DNA from: Microbacterium foliorum
GTDB lineage: Bacteria > Actinomycetota > Actinomycetes > Actinomycetales > Microbacteriaceae
Assembly: GCF_006385575.1 (NCBI RefSeq)
Contig: NZ_CP041040.1
Coordinates: 2,666,001 to 2,730,000 of the forward strand
Direction: 5' to 3'
DNA length: 64,000 nt
In this document: in pieces, positions 46,763 through 56,412 of the stretch
Layout: each line of letters opens with the position of its first letter
How positions within the stretch are numbered: the stretch's first letter is position 1
The notes under the pieces: model-generated
What the model was told of the DNA's origin: nothing
The model's database searches: none
What the model saw: only the letters and a program-made list of their open reading frames with translations
Position numbers and translations under genes: made by a program

Positions 46763-47898
46763 CGGATCTCCCGCTGCTTCTTGATCTGGCGCGCGTTGTA
46801 GATCACGATCGGCAGCACCAGGATGAACAGGATGACGGAGAGCGCAGCGCTGCGACCCGCCTCGAACTTGGAGAACTGGGTGTACATCTCGTTCGCGAGC
46901 ACCGACGTCCCGTAGTTGCCACCGGTCATCGTGCGCACGATGTCGAACACCTTCAGCGAGGCGATCGAGATGGTGGTCAGAACGACGATCAGTGCGGGTC
47001 GGATCGACGGGATCGTCACCGAGCGGAAACGCTCCCAGGCGTTCGCGCCGTCGAGCTCGGCCGCCTCGAGGAGTTCGGTGGGAACACCCTTGATCGATGC
47101 CGAGAGCACGACCATCGCGAAACCGGTCTGCACCCAGATCAGCACGACGATGAGCGCGAGGTTGTTCCACGGACCGTTGAGCAGGAACTGCTGCGGCTCT
47201 CCGCCGAACCAGACCAGGATCTGATTGAGCAGACCGATCTGCTCGAACTCCGGGCCGCGGTAGGCGTACACGAAGCGCCAGATGATGCTCGCGCCGACGA
47301 ACGAGATCGCCATCGGCATGAAGACCAGCAGCTTGTAGATCTTCTCGCCACGGGTCTTGTCGATGAAGACCGCGTAGGCCAGACCGACGATCGTCGAGAG
47401 CGTCGGAACCAGCAGCACCCAGACGATCGTGTTGATGACCGAGGTCACGCCGTCGGACTGCGTGAAGATCCAGAGGTAGTTCGAGAAGCCGACGAAGTCG
47501 CTGCCGGTCGAGTTCCAGAACGATGCGTACACGGTCTGGATCGACGGCAGGATCAGACCTGCGAGCAGCAGCAGCATGGCCGGAGCCATGAAGGCGACGA
47601 GCTGGATCAGGTACCCGGCTCCATCGCGGGACCGGTAGTCGAGGAAGAAGAAGAGGGCGCCGACGGCGACCGCGACTCCCATCGCCCAGTAATAGGAGTT
47701 GAAGAACCACATCACCGCGAACGGGATGAGCAGGCACATCGCCAGGCGGATGCCGGTGTAGAGCGCGCCTCTTCGCGGCGCGATGTCGACGAGAAGCAGG
47801 ATGACGACGACGACCACCGCGAAGGCGATGACCACGGCGAGGGCCTGGGCGATCGGGGGCAGAGACCCGATCCATTGGAAGAACACAGTCGCGTTCAT
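46759..47898 (-). CDS. Carbohydrate ABC transporter permease (MalF type)
   Basis: A 379-residue permease. Extra helices at the N-terminus (about residues 1-110) precede the usual transport domain, and the EAA loop reads ELLEAAELDGANAWERFRSV. It forms a dimer with the MalG-type partner. It follows the binding-protein gene after a 104-base gap that contains a strong hairpin, so it is expressed at a lower level than the binding protein. Confidence 0.88.
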   Translation of the reverse strand: MNATVFFQWIGSLPPIAQALAVVIAFAVVVVVILLLVDIAPRRGALYTGIRLAMCLLIPFAVMWFFNSYYWAMGVAVAVGALFFFLDYRSRDGAGYLIQLVAFMAPAMLLLLAGLILPSIQTVYASFWNSTGSDFVGFSNYLWIFTQSDGVTSVINTIVWVLLVPTLSTIVGLAYAVFIDKTRGEKIYKLLVFMPMAISFVGASIIWRFVYAYRGPEFEQIGLLNQILVWFGGEPQQFLLNGPWNNLALIVVLIWVQTGFAMVVLSASIKGVPTELLEAAELDGANAWERFRSVTIPSIRPALIVVLTTISIASLKVFDIVRTMTGGNYGTSVLANEMYTQFSKFEAGRSAALSVILFILVLPIVIYNARQIKKQREIR

Positions 47899-47966
47899 GG
47901 ATTCCCCTTCATGAGACGGAGCTGATCAGCGGTCCGCGCGAGCATGCGCGGACCGGATGAGAGAAG

Positions 47967-47994
47967 GGTGGGCCGCCCCGAGGGGCGGCCCACC
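47967..47994 (-). terminator. Attenuating hairpin between binding-protein and permease genes
   Basis: GGTGGGCCGCCCC and GGGGCGGCCCACC form a 13-bp perfect stem directly after the solute-binding protein stop. No strong T run follows, so it is likely a partial terminator or 3' stabiliser that raises binding-protein mRNA relative to the permeases. Confidence 0.65.
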
Positions 47995-48002
47995 TCATCC
48001 GA

Positions 48003-49322
48003 TCAGCTGGAAGGCCAGCCGGTCTCGATCTGGTTCAGGACCTCGTCGGTCGAGGTGCCGTTCACCCACGCGACGATGCCCTTCCAGAAGGTTCCGGAGC
48101 CGACGGCACCGGGCATCTGGTCGGAACCGTCGAAGCGGAACGTGATCGAGTCGTCCTGGAGCAGCTTGATCGACTCCTGCAGGATCGGATCCTCCACCAC
48201 ATCGAGGTTCACGCCCTTGTTGGCCGACGTCACTCCGCCGAGAGCGAGGCGGCTGTCCGCCCATTCGGGGCTCGAGAGGTACTCGAGCACCTTCTGCGTG
48301 GCCTCGTCGTCGCTGAACGCGCCGACGATCTCGCCGCCACCGGTGATGAGCGTCTCGTCTGCGTTCTGGCTCGGCGTCAGGAACGCCCAGACGTCTCCGT
48401 CTTCGGCGAAGTTCGTGCCCTCGGGGTAGAAGCCCGAGAGGAACGAGGCCTGGTGGGTCAGCGCGCACTCGCCACTGGCGACCTGCGCCGCGACATCGCC
48501 GAACGCGGTCGAGTTGATGGAACGCACATCGCCGAAGCCGGCGTTGACGTACTCCGGGTTGAGCAGAATCTCACCGGTCGCGTCGAAGGCCTCCTTGATC
48601 TGGGGGTCGGTGAACGGGATCTCGTTCTTGACCCACTGGTCGTAGACATCGGGGCCCGCGTTGCGGAGCACGAGGTCCTCGATCCAGTCGGTGCCGGGCC
48701 ACCCGGTCGCGACGCCCGATTCGAAGCCGGCGCACCAGGGAGCCTTGCCGCTCGCGGTCTTGATCGTCTCGGTGAGGGCGAGGAGCTCGTCCCAGGTCGT
48801 CGGTTCTTCGACGCCCCACTCGGCGAACTTCGTCGGCGAGTACCAGATCCAGCCCTTGACGCTGGCCATCAGTGGCGCGCCGTAGAAGGTGCCGTCGTAC
48901 GTGCCGAACTCGACCCAGCCCTCAGTCCAGTACTCCTCGGCGTTCGCCTTGACCGCCTCAGGAGCCGGCTTCAGCAGGTCACGCGAGGCGTAGTCCGCGA
49001 ACAGACCCGGCTGCGGGAAGATCGCGATGTCAGGCGGGTTGCCGCCCTGTGCGCGCGTGCCGAGCTGGGTCTCGAAGTCCTGGCTGCCCTCGTACTTGAT
49101 CTCGATGTCGTTCTCTTCTTCGAAGTCCGCCCAGGACTCCGCGAGGAGCTCCGCCTCGCCCTCGACGATCGTGCCGTAGATGGTGACGGTGTTGTCTCCT
49201 CCGCCGCCGCCCTCGGCAGCGCCGTCCGTGCCGCCGGGAGCACCACAGCCGGCGAGCGCGATTCCCGCGACCCCCAGCAGAGCGATTGGCGCGTAACGCC
49301 GGGAACGCTGTGACAGACCCAT
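48003..49322 (-). CDS. Sugar ABC transporter substrate-binding lipoprotein
   Basis: A 439-residue family 1 solute-binding protein. The signal peptide ends with the lipobox LAGC (about residue 28), so it is lipid-anchored. The PDIAIFPQPGLFADYA and TWDELLALTETI segments are typical. It captures an oligosaccharide for the two permeases. The start is the ATG at 49322 with GAGG upstream. Operator-like palindromes lie within 200 bases. Confidence 0.9.
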   Translation of the reverse strand: MGLSQRSRRYAPIALLGVAGIALAGCGAPGGTDGAAEGGGGGDNTVTIYGTIVEGEAELLAESWADFEEENDIEIKYEGSQDFETQLGTRAQGGNPPDIAIFPQPGLFADYASRDLLKPAPEAVKANAEEYWTEGWVEFGTYDGTFYGAPLMASVKGWIWYSPTKFAEWGVEEPTTWDELLALTETIKTASGKAPWCAGFESGVATGWPGTDWIEDLVLRNAGPDVYDQWVKNEIPFTDPQIKEAFDATGEILLNPEYVNAGFGDVRSINSTAFGDVAAQVASGECALTHQASFLSGFYPEGTNFAEDGDVWAFLTPSQNADETLITGGGEIVGAFSDDEATQKVLEYLSSPEWADSRLALGGVTSANKGVNLDVVEDPILQESIKLLQDDSITFRFDGSDQMPGAVGSGTFWKGIVAWVNGTSTDEVLNQIETGWPSS

Positions 49323-49384
49323 GTGAATTCTCCTCTTCGAGTTGTGCGATTCCCCTCGTCCGCGCCGCCCCTGGCGCAGAATCG

Positions 49385-49520
49385 GGAACCGATTCCAGGA
49401 CAACCTACCGGGGTCTGATATCCCGGCACAATAAGCCAGGATCACAAGCTCGCAACCATTCGAGATGTCCGACCCCTGGACATGGGAGCGCTCCCTCGCC
49501 ATTCGTATGGAACCGGTTCC
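49385..49520. promoter_or_regulatory. Three LacI-type palindromes between binding-protein and regulator genes
   Basis: GGAACCGATTCC (49385-49396), GGGAGCGCTCCC (49484-49495, perfect, matching the CebR-type box core) and GGAACCGGTTCC (49509-49520, perfect). All have the central CG typical of LacI operators. They lie between the divergent uptake and regulator genes, so the regulator probably represses both. Confidence 0.6.
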
Positions 49521-49595
49521 TTTACCGCTGACGAACGGCTACGCTGACATCGGCGCGGGGGGAGCAACGCGCCGAATCATGGTCGAGGAGGACCC

Positions 49596-50600
49596 ATGAG
49601 CACGATCGCGGATGTCGCGGCGCGTGCAGGCGTATCGAAGGCGACCGCGAGCCGGGCACTCAGCGGACGCGGATACGTCTCGGAAGGCACCCGCAAGCGG
49701 GTGACCGATGCTGCCGACGAGCTGGCCTACGTCGCGCACTCGTCCGCGACCAGCCTCGCGACGGGACGCACGCAGACCGTCGGAGTCATCATGCCTCCTG
49801 TCGATCGCTGGTTCTTCGCCGAGTTGCTCGCCGGCATTCAGGAATCCCTGTTCGCCCTCGACTATGAGCTCGCCCTGTACGGCATCCGCGAGGGCACCGA
49901 CACCCGCGAGCGTCTCTTCGACGCGGTGCTGCCCGGTCGGCGGTTCGACGGGATCATCGCGGTCGGCATCCAGCCCAGCGCACACGAGCTCGAGCGACTG
50001 CATCGGTCCGAGCGTCCTCTGGTCAGCGTGGGCCCCTACAGCGAGGGGTCCAGCGCCGTGTCGATCGACGACATCGCCGCCGCGCGCATCGCCACCGAGC
50101 ATCTCATCGAGCTCGGGCACACCGACATCGCCTTCGTCGGCGGCTCGACGGACCCCGACGATCTCAGCTTCGGCGATGCGCAGCGGGTCGAAGGATACCT
50201 CGAGGCCCTGGCGGCGGCGGGCCTCGAAGCCGTCGCCCGGATCGCCGACGCACGACCGACGATGCCGGGCGGCTACGCTGCGGCCGTCGAACTGCTCGGC
50301 GACCGCCGGGGGCGCCCCACCGCGGTCGTCGGCGTATGCGATGAAGCAGCGATCGGCGCGATGATCGCCGCACGGCGTCTGGGCATCGCAGTCCCGACAG
50401 AGCTGAGCATCGTCGGAGTCGACGATCACGAGCACGCCGAGATGTTCGCGCTCACCACCATCAAGCAGTCACCGCGCGAGCAGGGGCACGAGGCGGTGAG
50501 GCTGCTGCAGCAGCAGATCGAACACCCGGATTCTCCCCGCGAGCGCACGGTGACGGCATCCGCCCTGGTCGTGCGCAGCTCCACCGCGGGTCGGCGCTGA
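49596..50600 (+). CDS. LacI-family transcriptional regulator
   Basis: A 334-residue regulator. The N-terminal helix-turn-helix is TIADVAARAGVSKATASRAL (residues 3-22), followed by the hinge and a periplasmic-binding-like sugar-sensing domain with a SIVGVDDHEHAE segment. It is divergent from a sugar ABC system, so it likely represses that operon until a sugar binds. Three palindromes lie upstream. It converges with rplL, separated by a strong hairpin. Confidence 0.9.
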   Translation: MSTIADVAARAGVSKATASRALSGRGYVSEGTRKRVTDAADELAYVAHSSATSLATGRTQTVGVIMPPVDRWFFAELLAGIQESLFALDYELALYGIREGTDTRERLFDAVLPGRRFDGIIAVGIQPSAHELERLHRSERPLVSVGPYSEGSSAVSIDDIAAARIATEHLIELGHTDIAFVGGSTDPDDLSFGDAQRVEGYLEALAAAGLEAVARIADARPTMPGGYAAAVELLGDRRGRPTAVVGVCDEAAIGAMIAARRLGIAVPTELSIVGVDDHEHAEMFALTTIKQSPREQGHEAVRLLQQQIEHPDSPRERTVTASALVVRSSTAGRR

Positions 50601-50657
50601 CGTTTCGTCTCGGGCGGCTCCGCCGGCCTCGCTCAACGACCGACCTGCCCCCGGACG

Positions 50658-50691
50658 CACGAAAGCCCCGGGCGGACCCGGGGCTTTCGTG
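50658..50691. terminator. Bidirectional hairpin between LacI gene and rplL
   Basis: A perfect 15-bp stem (CACGAAAGCCCCGGG) with the 4-base loop CGGA sits between convergent genes and can serve both. No T run follows in either direction. Confidence 0.7.
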
Positions 50692-50742
50692 AAGCGTTCA
50701 GACGCTTCCAGGACGAGGCACTAGGCCGCGACCTGGAACGGA

Positions 50743-51120
50743 TTACTTGAGGGTAACCGTGGCGCCTGCCTCTTCGAGGGCAGCCTTGGCCTTCTCGGCT
50801 GCTTCCTTGTTCGCGCCCTCGAGCACGGCCTTGGGAGCACCGTCGACGACGGCCTTGGCCTCGCCGAGACCGAGCGAGGTGAGCTCGCGGACGGTCTTGA
50901 TGACCTGGATCTTCTTGTCGCCGGCAGCCTCGAGGATGACGTCGAAGGAGTCCTTCTCCTCAACCTCTTCAGCAGCGCCTCCGCCTGCGCCTGCGACGGC
51001 GACGGGGGCAGCAGCGGTGACCTCGAACTTCTCCTCGAACGCCTTGACGAAGTCGTTGAGCTCGACGAGGGTCAGGCCTGCGAACTGCTCGAGCAGCTCC
51101 TCAGTGGTGAGCTTAGCCAT
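50743..51120 (-). CDS. rplL: 50S ribosomal protein L7/L12
   Basis: A 125-residue stalk protein. The N-terminal dimerisation part begins [20 protein letters not shown], a Val/Ala/Gly-rich hinge follows, and the C-terminal domain ends [17 protein letters not shown]. It recruits translation GTPases. It is the second gene of the rplJ-rplL operon. Confidence 0.97.
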   Translation of the reverse strand: MAKLTTEELLEQFAGLTLVELNDFVKAFEEKFEVTAAAPVAVAGAGGGAAEEVEEKDSFDVILEAAGDKKIQVIKTVRELTSLGLGEAKAVVDGAPKAVLEGANKEAAEKAKAALEEAGATVTLK

Positions 51121-51168
51121 GATGTATCTCCTAGATAGGTGGGTGTGTTGAACGAGATCGCAGGTCGC

Positions 51169-51657
51169 TTACGCGGCCTCAGCGGTCTCCAGCTTTTCGC
51201 GAAGAGCATCGATGGTGGCGGCAGCCTTGCCCATCGTCGCCTTCATCATGCCCGCAGCCTTCGCCAGCAGAACCTCACGGCTCTCGAGCGCGGCGTACTT
51301 GTTGACCTCGTCGGCGGAGAGGGCGTTGCCCTCGAAGATGCCCGACTTGATCACGAGAAGCGGGTTGGCCTTGGCGAAGTCACGAAGAGCCTTGGCAGTG
51401 GCGACGAAGTCACCGTGCACGAACGCGACGGCAGACGGACCCTTGAGGTCGTCGTCCAGCGCGGTGATGCCAGCCTTGTTGGCGGCGATCTTGGTCAGCG
51501 TGTTCTTCACCACGGCGTACTCAGCGTCCTGACGGATGCTGTTGCGCAGCTCCTTGAGCTGGGCAACCGTCAGACCGCGGTACTCGGTCAGCAGAACGGC
51601 AGTCGAGTTCTCGAATGACTTCGTGAGCTCGGCAACCGATGCGTCCTTCTGCGCCAT
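51169..51657 (-). CDS. rplJ: 50S ribosomal protein L10
   Basis: A 162-residue protein forming the stalk base with L7/L12. [20 protein letters not shown] is the conserved rRNA-binding part. AAGGAG lies 5 bases before the ATG at 51657; a GTG 6 bases earlier is too near that site. A leader RNA with an attenuator precedes it. Confidence 0.96.
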   Translation of the reverse strand: MAQKDASVAELTKSFENSTAVLLTEYRGLTVAQLKELRNSIRQDAEYAVVKNTLTKIAANKAGITALDDDLKGPSAVAFVHGDFVATAKALRDFAKANPLLVIKSGIFEGNALSADEVNKYAALESREVLLAKAAGMMKATMGKAAATIDALREKLETAEAA

Positions 51658-51659
51658 GG

Positions 51660-51850
51660 TCACTCCTTGGTGTGTACGAGGCGCCGCACGGAGGTGAGGC
51701 GCCGATTCCGACCCCTGGCAACAGAAAAGCTCCGGCGCAAGCGCACGGAGCTTTGAGAAGTTCGTGTCCTGCGCGGGCCCCTGCTGAGCAGAGCTTCAAT
51801 CCTCCTGCGCTTGCGCGCACGATGATGACCAGCGGTCTTCGGTTACGACA
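51660..51850 (-). ncRNA. Ribosomal protein L10 leader (rplJL autoregulation)
   Basis: The leader between the promoter and rplJ contains a 9-bp hairpin (AAAGCTCCG with CGGAGCTTT, 51726-51754) followed by a T-rich run on the minus strand, an attenuator-like element. L10-L12 binding to such leaders is established in bacteria. Exact 5' and 3' limits are approximate. Confidence 0.6.
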
Positions 51851-51880
51851 ACTGTACCCCAGGGCATCGGCACCTCCCAA
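51851..51880 (-). promoter_or_regulatory. rplJ promoter
   Basis: On the minus strand TTGGGA (51880-51875) and TACAGT (51856-51851) are separated by 18 bases, upstream of the L10 leader. Confidence 0.5.
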
Positions 51881-51890
51881 ATCGTCGGGA

Positions 51891-53684
51891 TCATCGCCGG
51901 TTCGCGGCTCGGCCTCCGTGCCCGGCCAGCGCGTCGGCCGCGCGGATCAGAGTCAGATGCGACAGTGCCTGCGGGGTGTTGCCCGCCTGCCGGTCCTGCC
52001 CGACGTCGTACTCCTCCGAGAGCAGGCCGAGGTCGTTCGTCATGTCGATCAATCGCGACATCAGATCACGGGCCTCGTCGGTGCGCCCGGTCGCCGCATA
52101 CTGCTCGACCAGCCAGAAGCTGCACGCGATGAAGGGATGCTCCCCTCCCTCGAGCCCGTCGACGCCGGATTCCGTGCGGTAGCGGCGGACGAATCCCTCG
52201 GTGAGCAGAGTCCGCTCGATCTGCGCCACTGTGCGGAGCATCCGCGGATCGTCCGGCGCGCAGTACCCGACCTGCGGGAGCACGAGCAGTGAGGCGTCGA
52301 CCTCGGTCGAGCCGTAGTGCTGGGTGAAGTACCCCTCGACGGGGTCGACGCCGCGCTCGTCGATCTCGCGCCGCAGACTGTCGCGGACCGTCGCCCAGCG
52401 ATCGGCATCGCCGGCGAGGCCGTGCTCGCGCACGGCGCGCACACCACGATCGAGCGCTGCCCACATCATGACCCGGGAGTGCGTGAACCACTGCGGCTCA
52501 CCCCGGATCTCCCAGATGCCGTTGTCGGGGCGGTCGATCGAGGCGATCACCTGTTCGATGAGTGCCCGTTGCAGCGGCCACGAGAAGTCGCCCTCTTCGA
52601 GGCCGGCGATCCGGGCGCACTCGAGAGCGACCAGCACCTCCCCGATCACGTCGCCCTGGTACTGGTCGACCGCACCGTTGCCGATCCGCACCGGGGCGGC
52701 GCCTCCGTAGCCGGGCAGGCTCGTGAGCTCGCGTTCGAGGAGATCGCGCTCCCCGGCGATCCCGTACATGATCTGCACCTCGTTCGGCTCCCCGGCGACG
52801 GCACGCAGCAGCCAGCGCCGCCAGTGGTGCGCCTCGGTGAGGAACCCGTGCGCGATGAGGGCCTCGAGCGTGAGCGCGGCGTCCCGCAGCCAGACGAATC
52901 GGTAGTCCCAGTTCCGCGAGCCGCCGAACTCCTCGGGGAGAGACGTCGTCGCCGCAGCCACGATCCCGCCGGTGTCCTTGTTCGTGAGCGCCCGGAGGAC
53001 CAGCAGCGACCGCACGACCTCACCGCGGTACGGGCCTTCGTGCTGGATGCCACTCGCCCAGCCCTGCCACCAAGATCGCGTGGCGGCGATCGCGCCGTCG
53101 ATGTCGAGAGGCTTCGGAGAATGCTCATGCGAGGGGAACCAGCTGAGGGTCAGGTCCCGGACCTCCTCGGCAGAGACCGTGAGCGTCGCCCGATGCCGAT
53201 GATCCTCCGCGATGAGCCGCACTCCGCGCACGATCACGGCCTCGGGTCCGGCCGTCGCGCGCAGGGCCGGCTCCTCGCTCGTGCCCACCTGTCGCACCCA
53301 GGGGAGTCTGCGCGAGTAGTCGAAGTGCAGCCGCAGCTCGGTGACGAACTCGACCCGACCTTCGATCCCGACGATCCGGCGCACCACGTCGCTGCGCGAA
53401 GGATGCAGCGGCATGAACTCCTGCACTTCGGCGATGCCGTGAGCCGTCTCCCAGCGCGTGACGAGAATGAACGTGTCCGACACGTAGTGCCGCTGCGAGG
53501 TCGCCGCCGCATCCAGCGGGCGCAGACTCCAGCATCCGTTGCTCGCTTCTCCGAGCAGGGCTCCGAACAGCGAGGGAGCATCGAAGCGAGGCAGACAGAG
53601 CCAGTCGATGCTGCCCTCTTTCGAGACGAGCGCGCCGGTGCGGCAATCGCTGAGCAGGGCATAGTCCTCGATCGGTGCGGGCAT
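51891..53684 (-). CDS. Glycoside hydrolase family 15 (glucoamylase/trehalase-like)
   Basis: A 597-residue protein. The N-terminal beta-sandwich starts with IEDYALLSDCRTGALVSKEG, and the (alpha/alpha)6 barrel carries the GH15 hallmark GSRNWDYRFVWLRDAAL (about residue 255). Actinobacterial members often hydrolyse trehalose or other glucosides. The start is the ATG at 53684. It is divergent from the glucose-6-phosphate dehydrogenase with only 51 bases between them. Confidence 0.88.
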   Translation of the reverse strand: MPAPIEDYALLSDCRTGALVSKEGSIDWLCLPRFDAPSLFGALLGEASNGCWSLRPLDAAATSQRHYVSDTFILVTRWETAHGIAEVQEFMPLHPSRSDVVRRIVGIEGRVEFVTELRLHFDYSRRLPWVRQVGTSEEPALRATAGPEAVIVRGVRLIAEDHRHRATLTVSAEEVRDLTLSWFPSHEHSPKPLDIDGAIAATRSWWQGWASGIQHEGPYRGEVVRSLLVLRALTNKDTGGIVAAATTSLPEEFGGSRNWDYRFVWLRDAALTLEALIAHGFLTEAHHWRRWLLRAVAGEPNEVQIMYGIAGERDLLERELTSLPGYGGAAPVRIGNGAVDQYQGDVIGEVLVALECARIAGLEEGDFSWPLQRALIEQVIASIDRPDNGIWEIRGEPQWFTHSRVMMWAALDRGVRAVREHGLAGDADRWATVRDSLRREIDERGVDPVEGYFTQHYGSTEVDASLLVLPQVGYCAPDDPRMLRTVAQIERTLLTEGFVRRYRTESGVDGLEGGEHPFIACSFWLVEQYAATGRTDEARDLMSRLIDMTNDLGLLSEEYDVGQDRQAGNTPQALSHLTLIRAADALAGHGGRAANRR

Positions 53685-53735
53685 CGACCGAGTCTGCCAT
53701 GGCCACGCACCGAGCGGACGGGTTACGGTGAGAGC

Positions 53736-55100
53736 ATGACGGAAGCGACGACGCTCGTGATCTTCGGAGCCGGCGGCGATCTCACCTCTCGGCTCCTCCT
53801 TCCCGCGATGGGGCAGCTGCTGACGCGCGAACCCTCTCGCTCCGTGCACATCGTCGGCGCCGACCGCGAGGAATGGAGCGCCTCCGATCTCGAGGCAGTC
53901 GTCCGGACGGCCTTCGCGTCGATGGATGCCGAGGACGCCCTCTCGCGCGTGGATGTCACGTACGTGCGTACCGACATCACTCGCGCCGACGACCTGCGGG
54001 CGTTGCTGCGGGACCGCACCGGGCAGGTCGCGCTCTACTTCGCCGTGCCTCCGTCGGTCGCCGCGGCGTCCATCGCGGCGCTCACGCCCGAGATGCTGCC
54101 AGACGGTGCGGTGCTCGTCATGGAGAAGCCGTTCGGCACCGACGAGGCGAGCGCGCGAGCGTTGAACCGGACACTCACGGCGCTGGTCCCGGAGAGCCAG
54201 GTGTTCCGAGTCGATCATTTCCTGGGCCGCTCGACCACGCTGAATCTGCTCGGGGCACGGTTCGCCAACCGCATCCTCGAACCGCTCTGGTCGGCCGAGA
54301 GCATCGAATCGGTCGACATCGTCTACGACGAATCCCTGGCGCTGGAGGGGCGCGCGGGGTACTACGACAACGCCGGCGCGCTGGTCGACATGATCCAGAG
54401 CCACCTGCTCCAGGTGCTCGCCGTGCTCGCGATGGAGGAGCCCGCCACTCTCGACGAGGTCGACTTCCGCGCCGCGACCGGCGCGGTGCTGCGTGCGACC
54501 ACGGTGTGGGGCGACGACCCCGCGGCGTCGTCGCGCCGAGCCCGATACACCGCCGGAGAGGTCGACGGAACGCCGAAGCCGTCGTACGTCGACGAGCCAG
54601 GGGTAGATCCGGACCGCCAGACCGAGACTCTCGCCGAGGCGACGTTCGAGGTTCGCAACGCCCGTTGGGCGGGCATCCCTTTCCGGCTCCGCTCGGGCAA
54701 GGCCCTCGGCACACCAGCCAGAGAGATCGTCGTGCGCTTCCGTCCCGTCCGCCATCTGCCGCGGGGACTCACCGGCACGTCGGACGGCGCAGTCCTGCGG
54801 TTCTCGCTCGGCCCGGACCGGATGTCGCTGGAGCTGAACCTCAACGCGTCGGAAGACCCGTTCGAGCTGGAGCGGGCGACCCTGTCGGCCGAGCTCGGCG
54901 AGGGTGCGCTCAAGGCGTACGCCGAGGTGCTGTCGGGCGTGCTGGACGGCGATCCGATGCTGGCGGTGCGCGGAGACGCCGCCGAGCAGTCGTGGCGCAT
55001 CGTGGCCCCGATCCTCGAGGCGTGGCGGCGTGGCGATGTGCCGCTCGACGACTATGTCGCCGGATCCTCCGGCCCCGAGGGGTGGCCCACGCTCGACTGA
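53736..55100 (+). CDS. zwf: Glucose-6-phosphate dehydrogenase-like enzyme
   Basis: A 454-residue enzyme feeding glucose 6-phosphate into the pentose phosphate pathway. IFGAGGDLTSRLLLPAM is the NADP-binding motif, and FRVDHFLGRSTTLNLLG carries the catalytic His, the family's RIDHYLGK equivalent with D-H kept. FANRILEPLW follows. It is shorter than the usual 490-500 residues. It starts 51 bases from the divergent GH15 gene; a link through glucose release is plausible. Confidence 0.88.
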   Translation: MTEATTLVIFGAGGDLTSRLLLPAMGQLLTREPSRSVHIVGADREEWSASDLEAVVRTAFASMDAEDALSRVDVTYVRTDITRADDLRALLRDRTGQVALYFAVPPSVAAASIAALTPEMLPDGAVLVMEKPFGTDEASARALNRTLTALVPESQVFRVDHFLGRSTTLNLLGARFANRILEPLWSAESIESVDIVYDESLALEGRAGYYDNAGALVDMIQSHLLQVLAVLAMEEPATLDEVDFRAATGAVLRATTVWGDDPAASSRRARYTAGEVDGTPKPSYVDEPGVDPDRQTETLAEATFEVRNARWAGIPFRLRSGKALGTPAREIVVRFRPVRHLPRGLTGTSDGAVLRFSLGPDRMSLELNLNASEDPFELERATLSAELGEGALKAYAEVLSGVLDGDPMLAVRGDAAEQSWRIVAPILEAWRRGDVPLDDYVAGSSGPEGWPTLD

Positions 55101-55188
55101 CCCGCCTCCGACGCGGAGAGCGCCTGAGGGATGCCGCGGGGCGGCGTGTGCGGAAGTGAGAGTCGGCGACCGGGGTTACCCTCGATAG

Positions 55189-55881
55189 GTGACCCCCGAA
55201 CTCCAAGCTCGCATCGTCGCGGACTCCCGTGACCGCGTGGCCTGGATGAGGGCACGTTCGCGCGGGATCACCGCCACGGACGTCGCCGGACTCACGAGCG
55301 AGAGGTCGATCGCGCGCGCGGCCGACTCCAAGCTCGGCGGCGGCCCCCGCTTCGGAGGCAACGCCTACACCGACCACGGGCGACGCCGCGAACCCGAGAT
55401 CGCCGCCTGGGTGGCGGCGACTCATGGCATCCTCCCGTCGTCGGCCCTGTTCCGCGCCGAGGTCGAGCATCGCCATCTCGCGACCCCCGACGGCATCGCG
55501 GTCGACGCAGACGGTCGCGTCAAGCTCGCCGAGATCAAGACCACGAACAAGGCGTTCCGCGGCATCCCCCGCACCTACCTCCGCCAGATCTGGTGGCAGC
55601 AGCACGTGCTCGGAGCCGAGCGCACCCTGTTCGTCTGGGAGGAGCACGTCGACTTCGCTCCGATCCACGATGAGCCCCGCTGCGTCTGGATCGACCGCGA
55701 CGACCGAGAGATCGCGAAGCTCGTCGGCCTCGCCACCGACCTCATCGACGAGCTGTACCGGCGGACCACCGGCATGCAGGTGCCGACACGGATCGCGGAT
55801 GCTGCGGCTGCCGCCGCCGCCAGCCGCCGCGAGCACCTTCGCGAGCGTGACGCCTTCCGCGCGCTCGCACTCGCCGACTGA
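55189..55881 (+). CDS. YqaJ-like PD-(D/E)XK exonuclease family protein
   Basis: A 230-residue protein. GITATDVAGLTSE begins the YqaJ recombinase fold. LATPDGIAVD supplies the active-site Asp, and KLAEIKTTNK supplies E-x-K. The QIWWQQHVLG helix is characteristic. In phages these nucleases work with annealing proteins, but none is nearby. It begins at GTG (55189). Function here is unknown. Confidence 0.8.
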   Translation: MTPELQARIVADSRDRVAWMRARSRGITATDVAGLTSERSIARAADSKLGGGPRFGGNAYTDHGRRREPEIAAWVAATHGILPSSALFRAEVEHRHLATPDGIAVDADGRVKLAEIKTTNKAFRGIPRTYLRQIWWQQHVLGAERTLFVWEEHVDFAPIHDEPRCVWIDRDDREIAKLVGLATDLIDELYRRTTGMQVPTRIADAAAAAAASRREHLRERDAFRALALAD

Positions 55882-55902
55882 ACGCACTGGCCGCGTCTGC
55901 CC

Positions 55903-56412
55903 TCAGGTGCAGGAGGCGTTCAATCCCAGCAACGCGATGGACAGCTGGCGAGATGATCCCGCCGACACCCACGTCGTGCCCGCCAGCAGGTTCGTGGCCG
56001 TCATCGTCGTCGTGCTGCCGAGCAGGGTGGAGATGAGGCTGGTCAGCAGCGCCTGCGTGAGCACGGCCGAGTGCGTGTAGAGGCCCGCGGCCGGCCCGGT
56101 CGTCGTGATGTTCGAGGCGGGCACCACGGCTGTCGTCGCCCCCTGGGTGAGCGTGAGCCTGGTTCCGGCCGCGGGGTACGGCGATGTCCAATCGAGCCTG
56201 ACGCTCTGGAAGACTCCCAGCACGTTGTTCGTGACCGCGCACGCGATGATCGTGGGTGCCGGCACCCGGAACGCCGTGATCGTGGTCCGCGAGTACTCCG
56301 GGTCCGTGAAGGCGGCATCCGTGGTCTGGGCCGTCGGGGCCAACCCGACTCCGAGCAGCAGCGTCGCGCCGACGAGTCCGGCGAGGATGCGTCGCCGTCG
56401 CCGCGTGGTCAT
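55903..56412 (-). CDS. SipW-dependent-type secreted protein (TasA-like, third member)
   Basis: A 169-residue secreted protein. A signal peptide precedes TTDAAFTDPEYSRTTITAF, which matches the SipW-type cleavage pattern A-A-[FW]-[TN]-D-x-E also seen in the two proteins upstream. The mature part is Thr/Ala/Ser-rich, with two Cys. GGGGAG lies 8 bases before the ATG at 56412. It overlaps the preceding gene by 4 bases and ends the locus. Confidence 0.7.
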   Translation of the reverse strand: MTTRRRRRILAGLVGATLLLGVGLAPTAQTTDAAFTDPEYSRTTITAFRVPAPTIIACAVTNNVLGVFQSVRLDWTSPYPAAGTRLTLTQGATTAVVPASNITTTGPAAGLYTHSAVLTQALLTSLISTLLGSTTTMTATNLLAGTTWVSAGSSRQLSIALLGLNASCT

